DNA from: Lactuca virosa
Taxonomy: Eukaryota > Streptophyta > Magnoliopsida > Asterales > Asteraceae
DNA: 64,000 nt
Assembly (NCBI GenBank): GCA_928212115.1
Contig: CAKMRJ010005745.1
Location: 221,304,135 to 221,368,134 of the forward strand
Reading direction: 5' to 3'
Notes under the pieces: model-generated
What the model saw: the letters and a program-made list of their open reading frames with translations, nothing else
The model's database searches: none
Told to the model about the DNA's origin: nothing
Made by a program: the position numbers and the translations under genes
Shown: piece by piece, positions 23,002-34,821 of the stretch
How positions within the stretch are numbered: the stretch's first letter is position 1
Layout of the letters: each line of letters starts with the position of its first letter

Positions 23002-26000
23002 TGTAACGACTCGAAAATTCTACCGTAAACGACGTTAGTTTTTCCGTTACTCGAAGGACTATTTAAGCAAAATAGTTTAGCTTTATGAGGTTAAAATTGA
23101 ATAAATTAACTAAAAATAGTATTATTTAATATCTAAAAGAATTAATCGAAATTAAAAGGTGTGAAATTTAATGAAATTGATTTATGGAATTATTAGGGTA
23201 AAAATAATTCACTTAAGGGTTTATTTTGAATTGAGGGGCTAAGGTGTCATTTATAGAAATCTAAATTGTCAAGATATTAGGGTTGGTGTAAAAGAGGTAC
23301 ATTATGGACAGTTAAGGGGCTAGATGGCAAAGTTTGGAGTAACCCCCAAGGAGAAGGATCGATCCTTCTCCTTGTGTCCGTCCATCCACGTGCGTACATA
23401 AGGAAAGAAAAAACGATCGGCCCTCCCTTTTGTGAGGACGTGCGATGCAAACATCAAGCCAAGAGAAAAAAAAACGATCGATCATACTTGGGCGTGAAGT
23501 AGTGATCAACGATTGCTAGGAAAGAAAAAGAAGAAAAACCGAACGTGAAGGAGAAGGGAAGAAGGGCTGCGAGTTTTGTGAGTCAATTTGGGGCTAGGAA
23601 TCTTCCTTGTTAAGTCTTTGATTCTTTTCTTTTGAAATTCATTCATCAATTGATGAGAATTGGTTAATATTATAGTCAATTCCTTTCTTTTTGATATTAT
23701 TGATCCTATCATCTTCCTCCTTACAACCTTTGAAAGTTCATATGGTTTAATTTTGCTTTTATTGGGTGTTTATGATGACTCAATTTTTGTCAAAATTTCT
23801 TTATGAGCACCTTCAATAAGTTTATTATTCAAGTTCATATTTTGATCAAAGTTTTGGAGTCTTAATCTTTGTTGTTGATTTCTAAAACTTATGTTAACTT
23901 CCACCATAAATCAAGTGAATATTTTTCTGTGATAGAATCATGTTTTGAGTCAGCCAATAAGCCTCAAAACAATCTCTCAAATTCCTTCCATGAGACTTGG
24001 TGGTGGAAGAAATCCAAACTCCTATTTGTACAACCTACTTTGCTTTCCACCAAATGATATGTACCTTGATGAGTGGGTTGTGATTGGAATTGATATTTTT
24101 ATTGTTTGACATGCTACTTCTATTAAGAAGTTAAATTTTACCTTTATGGGTGTTCTTAGTGATGGCTTAATGGGTTAATTGGTCAAAAAGTCCTTGAAAT
24201 CCAAAGCTGGAAAATTCAGCAAAAATTACCAATCTGTCCCTATCTTAGAAAAATTATAGAAAATCAACAGGAGTCGGATTAATGATCCGTAATATATAAA
24301 AGTTTTCGTTTTGAGTGTAGTTAGTCCATGAATTTTCCAGGACCTGTTGTTGCCACCAACTTAGGTGAAAATCGCCTTTTTCACCAGCTGGTCAGAAATT
24401 AGCTGCATTGATAGGCAGTTTTGTAAAAACCATATAAAATTGTAGAAAAATCGTTTGGACCTTCAAAAGTACTTTTTGAAAAGCTACAAATATGAACTTC
24501 TGTAATATGAAATAGAAACAGAAGTTATACAGGTCCCAAGTGTGCTAAAACAGCTCTAAACAGGTGGATTTTTTGGATCCAAAACTGGAAATTTTGTTTG
24601 TTAGTTGATTTATGTGTTTGGGTTATGAACTTGTCATCTTTGGCATTGTAGAACTCCAATAACCTTTTTATTTGAATTTTAATAGGGTCAAGGGTGATAC
24701 TTCAACCTTTACAAGACTTGAAGTGTGAGTTGGTCACATCTTTGGCAAAGGTGAGTCAACTTCGTGGTTTTTAAAAGTACATTGTTAGGAGTATCCCATA
24801 TCTTAGATGGAATGGGATGAACCTAGTTATCTAGGATGTATGGTCCCCTTTGATGATTGAGTATTGTGTCATGATGTTGAAATACTTTATGTGTAATTGT
24901 ATCTAGGATGTTGCATGCTAGACTCCTCTTTGTTTGGTGTGAGATGTGAGCTAGGGTCATGCTAGATTGAGTGATGTGTATGAACAGTATATGATGTGAG
25001 CATGATAATTCTTGTTTGAAAATATTTGTTTAAAAGGTTTTAGGACAAGCATGTTAGTGTTGTATCATCTTTATAGAAGTGTTGTGTATGTAAGTGGTGT
25101 GTGATGTAAAATGTAATAATTGCTTGAAATTACATGTTTGCATGGAAAGAACCCTTAAAGAGGTAATATGTTAATAAAAAAAAATTCATAATATTTACAT
25201 GTTTACTTGAGAGGGTAAAAAAGTGTAACTCCTTATTTAATTAATTATTATTAAATTAAAAAGGGGAACACACTAGCGGGGCGAAGGGTAGTAACCTAGT
25301 CATAGGTATATACCCAATATGGATATTATGATGGCCTAGTGGGTTGAAAGATACCTATAGGGTAAAGAGATTAAGACAACTTTGATGTCGAATGGTTTTT
25401 CTAGACAACCACTCGGGACATGGTCCTGATATACCTTGGTGTACCGGGACTGGAGTGATGTTGGTCAAGCGGAAGGACCAGCGCAAACATCACGTGGGAT
25501 TTGGGAGGTGGATCTTGTTGGACTTGGCACCGCTCGTACCAATCCTTAACGACAACACATGTATACGTATGTGCACAGTCGGAGTAGCGAACACAGCGCA
25601 CCGGGAGCAATGATTACGGGTGAGAGTCGCGCCTCACTTAGTGCATTGGGTCGTGTCGGTCACGTTAGTAGCGAACGAGGTCTTACTTTGGGGGTTTTGC
25701 GGTGGATAAATAGACCCTAACTAGGAGGTATTACTTTAATAATTACAACGATGGTGAGCGGTGAGTAATTATTAATGTAAAGCGGAGAAAAAAAATATCA
25801 TATACTAATATTTAAGCGGCGAATCGGTAGAATAAAATTAGTTACAGCGGCGTTGAGGAGAGTAACTAATAAAAAAAGCTCTAAAAGAAGACCTAAAATA
25901 AATTAAGCTAAACCTGTGTTTGTTATGTGGTGTGATATGTCTTGCTTGTGAGTCTTTGAATGTGTGTGGATGTTTGGTGTGAATCCATCTATGATATGTA

Positions 26001-26645
26001 TGTTCTCTTAACAGTGTACTACATTGACTCACTTAGCTTATGCTAGCACTTGTTCTTTGTTTGTTGGTTTTTGTGTATTGGAACAGGTAGCTTGGCATGA
26101 CGCCTTGGTGAGGGTGGGAACCATTGGGTAGTTTTTATTTAGGTGTTGTTTGTTTTTTCTGAGACAAAATGTCTGCAGTCTGTGGACCACATCTGTAGAC
26201 CTCTGCAGCTGAAGAGGTGGACCAAACGTCTGCAGTCTGAAAAAAGAAGATTGTTTGTTTTTTTAACATCTGCAGGCTATTGAAATAAACTAAAATCTAA
26301 ATAAACTGATTTTTTTAAACTACAAAGTGATTTTTTTAATATATTTATGACTTTGTTATAAATAATTAACAAATCTAAATCAAATTTTATGTATTATTGT
26401 ATAAAAAGTGAAAATAAAAATTGTACAAATTAACGTATATATTTGATAAAAACCAACAATTTTGGTCGCAAAATTATGCCTAAACATTGTAATTATGAAT
26501 CAAAGAATTTTATATATAAATGAATGGAAATAAACTTCAATTTTTTCAATTAAATCAACTAAAAACGTGTCATAAATATTATTTCTTAGAAATTGACGAT
26601 GCTTTATTAAATAACGTTTTATAAAATTTGGCACAAAAAATATAA

Positions 26646-26697
<52 letters not shown>

Positions 26698-27277
26698 AAC
26701 TTAAACGACCATTATTGTAATAAACTTTTATTTATAAATTTGTCAAAAAATATCATGTTTGCGTCGTCAAACTTTTTTTTCAAGTATTGTAACTTTTTTT
26801 TTCAAATTGTTTATCACTAATAAAGTTGGAATAAATATAAATTCAAAAAAACTAAAAAAGTAAAGTATATGTGTTTTTTTAGCCTAGAAGATGTCTGAAG
26901 ATGTTGGAAGACTCTAATCCATATCTACGCCAAGAAGAGGCCGCATACATTTTTAGGTCTGCAGTCTTCAAAAAAACAAACAGTCTGCGAAGGCTAATGT
27001 TTACGCGTGGTCTGCGCCGCACAGACAGAAGAGGCCATGAAGATCTGCGGACAAAAAACAAACACCACCTTAGTATCTTTAGTTATGATACCATTTGAAC
27101 ATGTTGGGTTTTCATCATTATCTTTTTGTGAACTTTAAATTTAGATGGGTTTGTTTTGACATGAAAGTAACATTGGTGATGTTTTTGAAATAAACATAAT
27201 AAGTCTTCCGTAACGTATTATGTTAAGTAAATGTTTTAAAACTAAAAAAATTTGGGTGAAAAATTCACAGTGTTACA
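23002..27277 (+). mobile_element. Giant solo gypsy LTR D (4,276 bp with nested element), TSD CCGAG
   Basis: CCGAG flanks it at 22,997-23,001 and 27,278-27,282. It begins TGTAACGACTCGAAAATTC and ends CACAGTGTTACA. Without the nested Harbinger-type element it is about 3.35 kb. No gag or pol was found. 25,260-25,880 holds GC-richer sequence with GCG-containing words and no convincing ORF. It splits the pol of the outer element between RNase H and integrase. Confidence 0.9.
26142..27069. mobile_element. Harbinger-type non-autonomous element (928 bp), TSD TTA
   Basis: TTA flanks it at 26,139-26,141 and 27,070-27,072. The ends are GGTGTTGTTTGTTTTTT and, inverted, GGTGGTGTTTGTTTTTTG. Both subterminal regions repeat CTGCAG and GTCTGCAG words. 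The centre is AT-rich, with an (AT)n run at 26,650-26,692. The 3-bp TWA target fits PIF/Harbinger. No transposase is encoded. Confidence 0.85.
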
Positions 27278-27282
27278 CCGAG

Positions 27283-28628
27283 GGTTATTTACCCTTCTTC
27301 GAAGGATGTGGGTTCCATATTGGGGTGATGCACGTCAGGTTTTGATGGAGGAGGCACACAAGTCGAGATTCTCTATTCATCACGGAACGACAAAGATATA
27401 TAGAGATATCCGACCTCATTGTTGGTGGCCATGTATGAAGCTAGACGTGGCCTGGTACGTGGAGAGGTGCTTAACTTGCAGGAAAGTCAAGGTCGAGCAT
27501 TATTGACCTCACAGAAAAATGGAGCCGTTAGAAGTTCTTGTTTGTAAATGGGAAGAGATTACAATAGATTTTATCACAAAGTTGCCATGGAAGGCGTGCA
27601 TAGTGGATTCGATATGGGTCATCGTGGATTGATTGACCAAGAGCGTGCATTTTATTCTTATCAAGGAGAGCATTTTCGGCAGAGAAGTTGGGCGATATCT
27701 ACATTCGGGAGGTGGTGGAACATCATGGGGTGCCAGATTCTGTGGTCTCTGATAGGGATGTTCGGTTTACTTCCAGGTTCTGGAAGAGATTCCACGAAGA
27801 GTTGGGTACTCGTCTGCATTTCAGCACGACTTTCCACCCGCAGGCTGATGGTCAAAGTGAGCGGACTATCTAGACTTTGGAGGACATGTTGCGGGCATGT
27901 ATTTTGGATTTTGGCGGTAGTTGGGATACATATCTTCCTTTGGCGGAATTATCGTATAACAACAATTATCATGCCAGCATTGATCGACTTCCTTTTGAGA
28001 TGCTCTACGAGAGGAAGTGTATGACCCCGATATGTAGGGGTGAGGTCGGTCAGCGGGTCGTGGGTAGTACTGAGGTGGTACTCAAGACAATGAAATTGAT
28101 TCAGCAGGTTCGCAACAGACTTCAGAAAACTCAGAGCCGACAAAAGATTTACGTAGATAGACGCCGGTCAAACTTGGAGTTCCAGGTTGGGGAAATGGTG
28201 CTCCTGAAGGTATTACCTTGGAAATGTGTCATCCGATTCAGGAAGCGGTGTAAGCTGAGCCCCATGTATATTGGTCCTTTTAGGGTGTTATCCCGGGTGT
28301 GCAGGGCTGCATATCGTTTGGATCTGTCAGCGGAGCTCAGTCAGATCCATAACACTTTTCATGTATCTCAGTTACGGAAATGTTTGGTTGATGATTCCGC
28401 AGTGGTTCCATTGGAGGACATCCAGGTGGATGACCGTCTGAATTATATAGAGATACTAGTAGTAATCCTTGAGAGGAGAACGAAGACTTTGCGAAACAAG
28501 GTAGATGATCTTGTGTAGGTGCAATGGCAACACCGAAAGGGTTCAGAGTGGATATGGGAGCACAAGGACGAGATGAGGGAGCATTACCCAGAGTTATTTG
28601 AGGTAGCGGACTTCGAGGACGAAGTCTA
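27283..28628 (+). pseudogene. Outer gypsy integrase, broken
   Basis: 27,283-27,506 holds the zinc-binding domain (VLMEEAHKSRFSIHHGTTKI then YVERCLTCRKVK). The core follows with shifts: HHGVPDSVVSDRDVRFTSRF and TTFHPQADGQSERTI in 27,688-27,873, then a TAG. 27,877-28,518 keeps 213 open residues (AELSYNNNYHASIDRLPFEM, then the C-terminal GPFRVLSRVCRAAYRLDL and NTFHVSQLRKCL). A TAG near 28,516 is followed by the final WIWEHKDEMREHYPELFE. The core DD-E residues are partly visible. It is the best preserved gypsy part here but is not translatable. Confidence 0.87.
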
Positions 28629-28632
28629 ATTC

Positions 28633-28646
28633 AAGTAGGGGAGAAT
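28633..28646 (+). other. Outer gypsy polypurine tract
   Basis: AAGTAGGGGAGAATTA precedes the LTR start TATAACACCC, a changed form of TGTAAC, at 28,647. Confidence 0.75.
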
Positions 28647-31210
28647 TATAACACCCGATTCATGGGATTTTTCATTTTGGACCCTTGGTGTGTAATTAGT
28701 TTTCAAGTTTGGTCCTTTGGGCACATTATTGTAATTTTGGGAGAAGGGTGCGTACGTTGGGCATTCCTCCTGAACATTGGGCGTACGTAATCAGGGGACA
28801 AACTCTAATTTTAGGGTTTGGACCCTATTTAAGCAACCTTGTGTCATAAGGTTCTCTAATTTCCCATCCTCCATTGCCCTTTTGAGTCCCATTTCGAAAA
28901 CCTAGCTCATTTCAAGAGAGAGTTGACATTTGTGTGTGGTTGATGTAACTTTAAGAAGAAGAAGCTTGGAGAAGGAGCCTTGATCAATGAGGAGCTTTTA
29001 GATCTAGATTCCACTTATTATTTCCAGTTTCATTGAGGTATAAAGATTGGACCTTACTCATTTTATGCTTAGATCTAGTTGTTATGGAGTTTTGGTCACT
29101 TTTTGGTCCTATGAATGAGATCTAGTCGAATTTTACCACTCCACAAGTTATGAGTTGCTCCTATTGATGTTTCTGAGATCCCTAGTCCATAAAGTTAGCA
29201 TCTTGATGGTTCAGGATCAACCATGCATGAGTTTATGTCCATTTGGTGAAAGTAGGATGCTAAATCTTATGTTTTAGTTCTTTTGAGCCATGTAAAGACT
29301 CCAAGTTAGTGACCTTATGGATTAAGACGTTCCCCATGGCTTGGATCTGAAATTTGGTCATTTAGTCTTAAGCATTAAGGACTTAACGGATGAAAAGAGT
29401 CGAAGGCAACGTACGTCGAGCGTACGAATGCGTGCTATACGCGTACGTGTTTGGATCCTCGAATCGTTGTAGCCACCTAGTACGCCAGGCGTACCAGGGG
29501 AACGCTCAACATTCGTGACCAGGTGGACTTTTGACTTTTGGGCCGCCTTTAGGCTTTAGGGTGTTGAGCCTTTGTTGGGCCACAAGTCTTTCTGATATTT
29601 GGCCATTGTTAGGGATTGAGCCTTCTTGGATTTGGGCCCATATTAGGCTTTGAGTGTCCTTTCGGAATTGGGTCATTATTGGACTTTTGTGCCTTTGAGT
29701 TGGGCCTCGGCTTTTGGGCCAATTAAGGGAAGGGTAAAATGGTCTTTTACCATGGTGGATCAAGATTAGTTTATTAAAGTCCCAATTATGGTTTATAAAC
29801 CAGTTATTAATTGGGGTTTTCTTTGATTGGTTAGTGCGGGGATCCTCTGGTTCAACAGCCCGAGCATCTATTTGAGTAACAGCAGACTGAGGTGAGTTTA
29901 GTCACTATATTGTACTATTGCAGGACACTAGGGATTATATGTGTTCTTGTAGTCTTTGTGACTCCTATTGTATATGTTGTATGCATGTGTGCCTGTTTGC
30001 TATATATTTTTGGGTTTTGAGCACTATAACACTCCTATTGTGCATATGCAACCCTAAATGCTTTGGATCTATGTTTTCTCTAATTATACATGCATTTTCT
30101 TTTTCCAAAGCATTCTCCCTAGCTAGCATACAATTGAAGCTATATAATACAAAACTTAGTTTAGATGCTTAACTCTTGAGTAGGGTAGAGTTCTTGACCT
30201 TTGAAAGCTTGAGCACCTTAAGTGTGATGCCTCTATTGGTTCACAAACACTAATATACAAAAGGTGGCTTAAGATAATAAGTTACTTAGCTCAAAATAAG
30301 GTGCAACCGATTTTGGTTCATGGGGGTGCTATTTATAGTGTTGCACATGTTAGGGTTACACTTTGTAAACCCTAATGACCCATGACTTTCCACATTCTAA
30401 TGCTCCATGGATTTAACCTCCATGGATCATCTCATTGGATTCGCCCATCTAAATAATCATGGATCATTGGCCCACACTAAAAGAATCATTGATTTACATA
30501 ATCAAGCCCCATATATTTAATTAGTCTCTTTTGACCACAAAATTAATTCCAAATTAATTCTTGATCAATCCTAATTTAATAATTTCATATTAATATATTA
30601 TACTTGTAATATATTAATAAACCATAAATAACCTTATTCTCAAAAGTCCATCCTATCAAATTGCACTGGTGAAGGCAACCCAAAAAAGGACCATGCTACA
30701 ATCGGGTCAAGTACATCCCAGTTATAGCTATGGGCTTAGACACCAAATCCAACATATATATGTAGGGTGAAATAGACCCGGGGGTGAAATAGATCTGGTA
30801 CATCTTTGTGCTGACATATGAGTTGAAATAGACTCGAGGGTGAAATAGATCCGGTATGGCCTTGGGCCGACATATGAGTCGAAATAGACTCGGGGTGAAA
30901 TAGACCCAGGGGTGAAGTAGACCCGATAGCCTTAGGCTGGCATATATGTATGGTATGCAGTATTTCGGGGAACTCACTAAAATTTGTGCTTACAGTTTCC
31001 AGTTTATGTTTCAGGTACTTTTGGATCGAAGGGGAAGAGTTCGGGATGATCGCATCGCACACATCATGACTTTTCGCTTATTTGATTCTGATGTATTTTG
31101 GATGATTATGGATACATTATTATTTCCCTATGGTTTTGATAAACACGTTTGGTTGATGTTTTATTTAATATAAAACAAAAAATTTTGGTTCTGAGTTTTA
31201 GGACGTTACA
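28647..31210 (+). repeat. Outer gypsy 3' LTR (2,564 bp, with nested copia LTR)
   Basis: It starts TATAACACCCGATTC just after the polypurine tract and ends GGACGTTACA at 31,210. The sequence then turns at once to copia RT. It contains GTACGC and GCGTAC words (28,750-28,795 and 29,410-29,500), a GGGCC-rich stretch (29,540-29,720) and a series of GGGTGAAATAGACCC-like repeats (30,765-30,930). Confidence 0.8.
30011..30754 (-). mobile_element. Solo copia-type LTR (744 bp)
   Basis: On the minus strand it begins TGTTGGATTTGGTGTC and ends AAAACCCA. It is homologous along its length to 41,161-41,907 (747 bp), which has the same ends. It lies inside the outer gypsy 3' LTR. Flanks are AT-rich (ATTTT and TATAT) and do not give a clear TSD. 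Confidence 0.75.
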
Positions 31211-32374
31211 ATGTCTACATGAAGCAACTGCGTGGTTTTAAAGATCCCACCAAGCCTAATCATTTGTGTCGCCTCCATAAAGGAATCTATAGGCTTAAGC
31301 AAGCTCCGAGAGCTTGGTTCACTAAACTAAAGATATATCCCATCACTTAAGGCTTTCGTGCTTGTCATCCGATACATCTTAGTTTTTTTTATCACTCGTC
31401 TTTCATAACCGTATATGTATTGGTTTATGTTGATGGCCTCATAATCACAGGTACAATTGTATCCTTTATTCAATGATTCATTAACCAAATCCTTGATGTA
31501 TTTTCTCTTAAAGATTTGGTGACCTAAATTTATTTATTAGGATTCAAATCATACACAACTCCACTGGCCTTACTATGAGTCAAATGAGGTACATCGGTGG
31601 CATTCTAGTACCCATATGTCTTATGCCACTCCCATCCCCACACCGACTAACATTCAATCTCGTTTAACAATTCATGGTGACCCTTTCTCTAATCCGAAAA
31701 TATACAAGCATATTCTTGGATCCTTACAACACGCCACCATCACCCGACCCGATATTACATTTGTTGTAAATCGAGTATGTGAATATACGTATTCCCCTAC
31801 CGTTTCACACTGGCAGGATGTCAAAATAATTCGAAGGTATCTCAAAGGAACTATCAACCAATGCTTACACTTCAAGCCCACACATGTTACATCTCTTTTT
31901 TCCTATTCGAATGTTGGAGGGATTACTGATTAAGATGACATTCGATCACAATATGGTTTTGCAAATTTTCATGGCTCCAATCTCATCACCTGGACCTACC
32001 GAAAACAACGAGTGGTTGCCCGCTCTAGTATCGAAATGGAATACCGATCCTTAGCCTACACCTCCTTTGAATTAATCTGGATTGAGAAAATATTTTCAGG
32101 ACTACTTGTTCCTCTGTTGGATCCTCTGTTACTATTATGTGATAACACTGGAACTATTTATGATAAAGAATCTAGTAATACGAACTTGATCCAAATATAT
32201 TGCTATGGATTTTCACTTTATTAGAGAGTAAGTTGAAGCTAAGGAACTCACAATTGGCTCTGGTTCTTCGGTTAACCAATTAGCTGACATCTTCACTAAA
32301 CCTCTACATAAAGATCACTTGATGTCTGTAAGACACAAGCTTCAAATTCGTCGTGACTTTGTGGCTTGCAGGGG
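31211..32374 (+). pseudogene. Ty1/copia reverse transcriptase and RNase H remnant
   Basis: 31,213-31,330 encodes the copia RT stretch YMKQLRGFKDPTKPNHLCRL then KGIYRLKQAPRAW. 31,390-31,450 keeps YVDGLIITG, where the second Asp of YVDD is changed. 31,616-31,933 encodes HILGSLQHATITRPDITFVV and QDVKIIRRYLKGT. 32,012-32,224 starts RNase H (VARSSIEMEYRSLAYTSFEL, CDNTG). About 32,225-32,350 ends it in another frame. Many stops are present. Gag and integrase are absent upstream, where the gypsy LTR end lies. Confidence 0.85.
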
Positions 32375-32559
32375 TGATAACGGTAATATTAGGTGTTCAC
32401 ACACACGTGTGTAAGAGTTGTCTTAGTCAAAATTCTATACATAGTCTAGTCCTTGTAATCAGGATTCAATTGTATTTCTCTAATAAATATATGCTTATGT
32501 AATCACTGTACACACACACAATCAATACATAGAATACTATCATCATTTATTCACTTACA
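32375..32559 (+). repeat. Probable copia 3' LTR (about 185 bp)
   Basis: A TTGCAGGGG purine tract precedes TGATAACGG at 32,375. The sequence runs through CACACACGTGTG and ATAATAAATATA-like polyadenylation words to CACTTACA near 32,559. No 5' partner is present, so the end is approximate. Confidence 0.5.
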
Positions 32560-33677
32560 TTAATACAGTGAAAAACACACCTGAGCTAAACAACAAACGC
32601 TCACTAGCAGCCCAAACACAAAAACAACTAACACAAGCCACATAATGACAAACCAAGACTAGTCCTTAGATAACTACTCAATACTACCAAAGTTTGACCA
32701 AGATTCAAACTGATCAAAACTCAACTCTCATAACAACAGGTGCGGCACGCTCATTACAAGACAAAATAGTCGGGATCTAGCTCAAAATCAGACACGTCCA
32801 TAAAAACCCCAAAGGCATGTCGTGCCCACAAAAAGACACGTCACATCTTACCCTGTCCAGCCCTTACCTTCGACTTAACATTAAGTCCAAGCTTCCAACT
32901 AACAGATCTGGATTCAAATGATGTCTCAATGGATAAAGTTTCCAAATTTATCCATTAGAACACTAAAACTAACTAGATATAAAACCCTTGTTTAATAAAA
33001 GTCCAAATTTCCATTTTTCTTCATGCAAGGAGTAAAGAGAGCTCATGCATGCTCTCTAAACTCAACCAAAAGGCCAGATATGAAGTCTAATATGCTTTTA
33101 AGTTGATGGATTTTTCCAAATTCTACATATCAAATCATTAAAGAGACCAAAATACGAAAATATGGACCAAAACACCATTATCTCGTAAATCCAAAGATGA
33201 AATGCAATAAAGCAAGGATCTTTGAAACTTACAAAGGTCCAGAAGTATGGAGAATGCAAGGATCTTCAAGCTTAAAACTTTCAAGTATCACTTTTCTTGA
33301 TTTCTTCACTTAAACAACTCAAATGAGTACCAAAAGTGGTTCAAGGAAAGAGGATAAGATCATAACACTCAAATGAGACTAGTGTTTCTCTCAATGGACG
33401 TTCTAGGGTTAATGGATGTCGAGAGATGAAAAAAACATTGAGTTAATGCTCCTTAAAATAGTCCCAAAACCCTAAAAACACGATTAGCCCACTGGGCTGG
33501 AGACGCACCGCGTCCCTAAAGTGGCGTGCCTCGCCCTCTCCGATAAATTCTAGAATTTTAGATTTCCAACAAATGTGATTGATGGCTTCCTGCTTCCCCC
33601 CATCATTCTACCTTACTTTGGACTATAAAACCCCCAATCAAAGAATGGAAAAACATCATCGGAATTAGGGTGTTACA
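32560..33677 (-). repeat. LTR-like sequence, minus orientation, left end undefined
   Basis: The minus strand begins TGTAACACCCTAATTCCG at 33,677, the start typical of the gypsy LTRs elsewhere in this window. The rest has no coding potential. No matching TSD for the flank GTTAG was found on the left, so it is probably a truncated or decayed solo LTR. Confidence 0.5.
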
Positions 33678-34821
33678 GTTAGGTTAACAAGATATAAAAT
33701 TTAATGTGTAAGAATTGTATTAGATGACCATTTTGTGCACCTATTGATCACCATGACCATTGAAGATTAATCACATGATTAAATATTACATGCTATGAAC
33801 TAAAGACTGAGAATAAGGAAAGTTAATTTACATGAACCAAGGGAAAAAATTAACATAAAAATAAGTAAACATAAGACGAATATCCATTGCACTTAAGAGA
33901 ATTTAACCAAAATTGAAGGATGTAATGAAATCTAGGAAATATCCCATTCGATGATTTGTATCTAATCAGTTTTCCATAGTTTGATATAAGTTTATTTACT
34001 TTTATTTGAGTATTGTATTTATAATAAAATCCTCCTCTTTGTTTTATGTGTGCTTAGTTTAACTTATAATCAAAATGTTCTAATATTAATTTACCATCGT
34101 TTCCCTAGAGTTTGGCAACCCAGTCTTACCTCAACTTTATTATTGTTCGATTAGGTATATTACATAGTGCTACAATAGTCCCACATGTTGGTAGTTCCAT
34201 TTTGTAAATGTAAAACGAGATTTTCCCACCAAAAGTTTATGACATTTGTTATGGAATAGCTTTTGCACATCAATAACATTCAAGAAAACATAAAAATAAT
34301 TCAAAAAATGTAAATAAATTTAATAAATGAAATGCAACAAAACATCCAAACCCCAAGTCAACTACAACTCACAATATCCAAAGTCCCTCTCATTTAAGGG
34401 AATACTAAGTTAAGGATATAAGGGGTACAAGTTTCTCCTATATTTGTTACTCTTCGTTGAAAGTTAGAAAAAAATGACCACTATTCATCATCCGACGCTG
34501 TTTAACAACATGCATCGACTCATCATTGTTCACCCACGTGTCGTTTTCACATTTCACTGTTTATCGACATATTTTATATGTTTCACTACTTACATATCCT
34601 ACTTTTGGTCCCATTTGTAGGTTGTCGAATTCATATGCTAGTATTTTCGTGTATCCATGCTTATGTCTTACCAAACACTTTGACTTAATGCTACTCCTTT
34701 ATTTTCCCTATTTGCATGTTATCGGTTATGCCCATGCCCGAGGTTCTATATATGACATAATCATTTTTGGAGACATAAATGCTAACATCTACAATGACGA
34801 GTCTAGAACAATAAACCACAT
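33678..34821. other. AT-rich sequence, no gene recognised
   Basis: The stretch has long A/T runs and no ORF with recognisable content. The frame at 34,526-34,831 lacks an ATG and has no domain. No repeat could be delimited. Confidence 0.5.

Larger units (their letters stand above)
9386..31210 (+). mobile_element. Outer Ty3/gypsy element, split by three nested insertions
   Basis: Pieces read in order on the plus strand: leader (to 9,967), gag (18,064-19,161), protease, RT and RNase H (20,955-22,996), integrase (27,283-28,628), polypurine tract and a 3' LTR (28,647-31,210). The interruptions are each bounded by a 5-bp TSD: 9,973-18,058, 19,167-20,949 and 23,002-27,277. The domain order, with integrase after RNase H, defines Ty3/gypsy. 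All ORFs carry stops and shifts, so the element is old and dead. It lies against a copia remnant at 31,211. The 5' LTR was not found. Confidence 0.8.
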
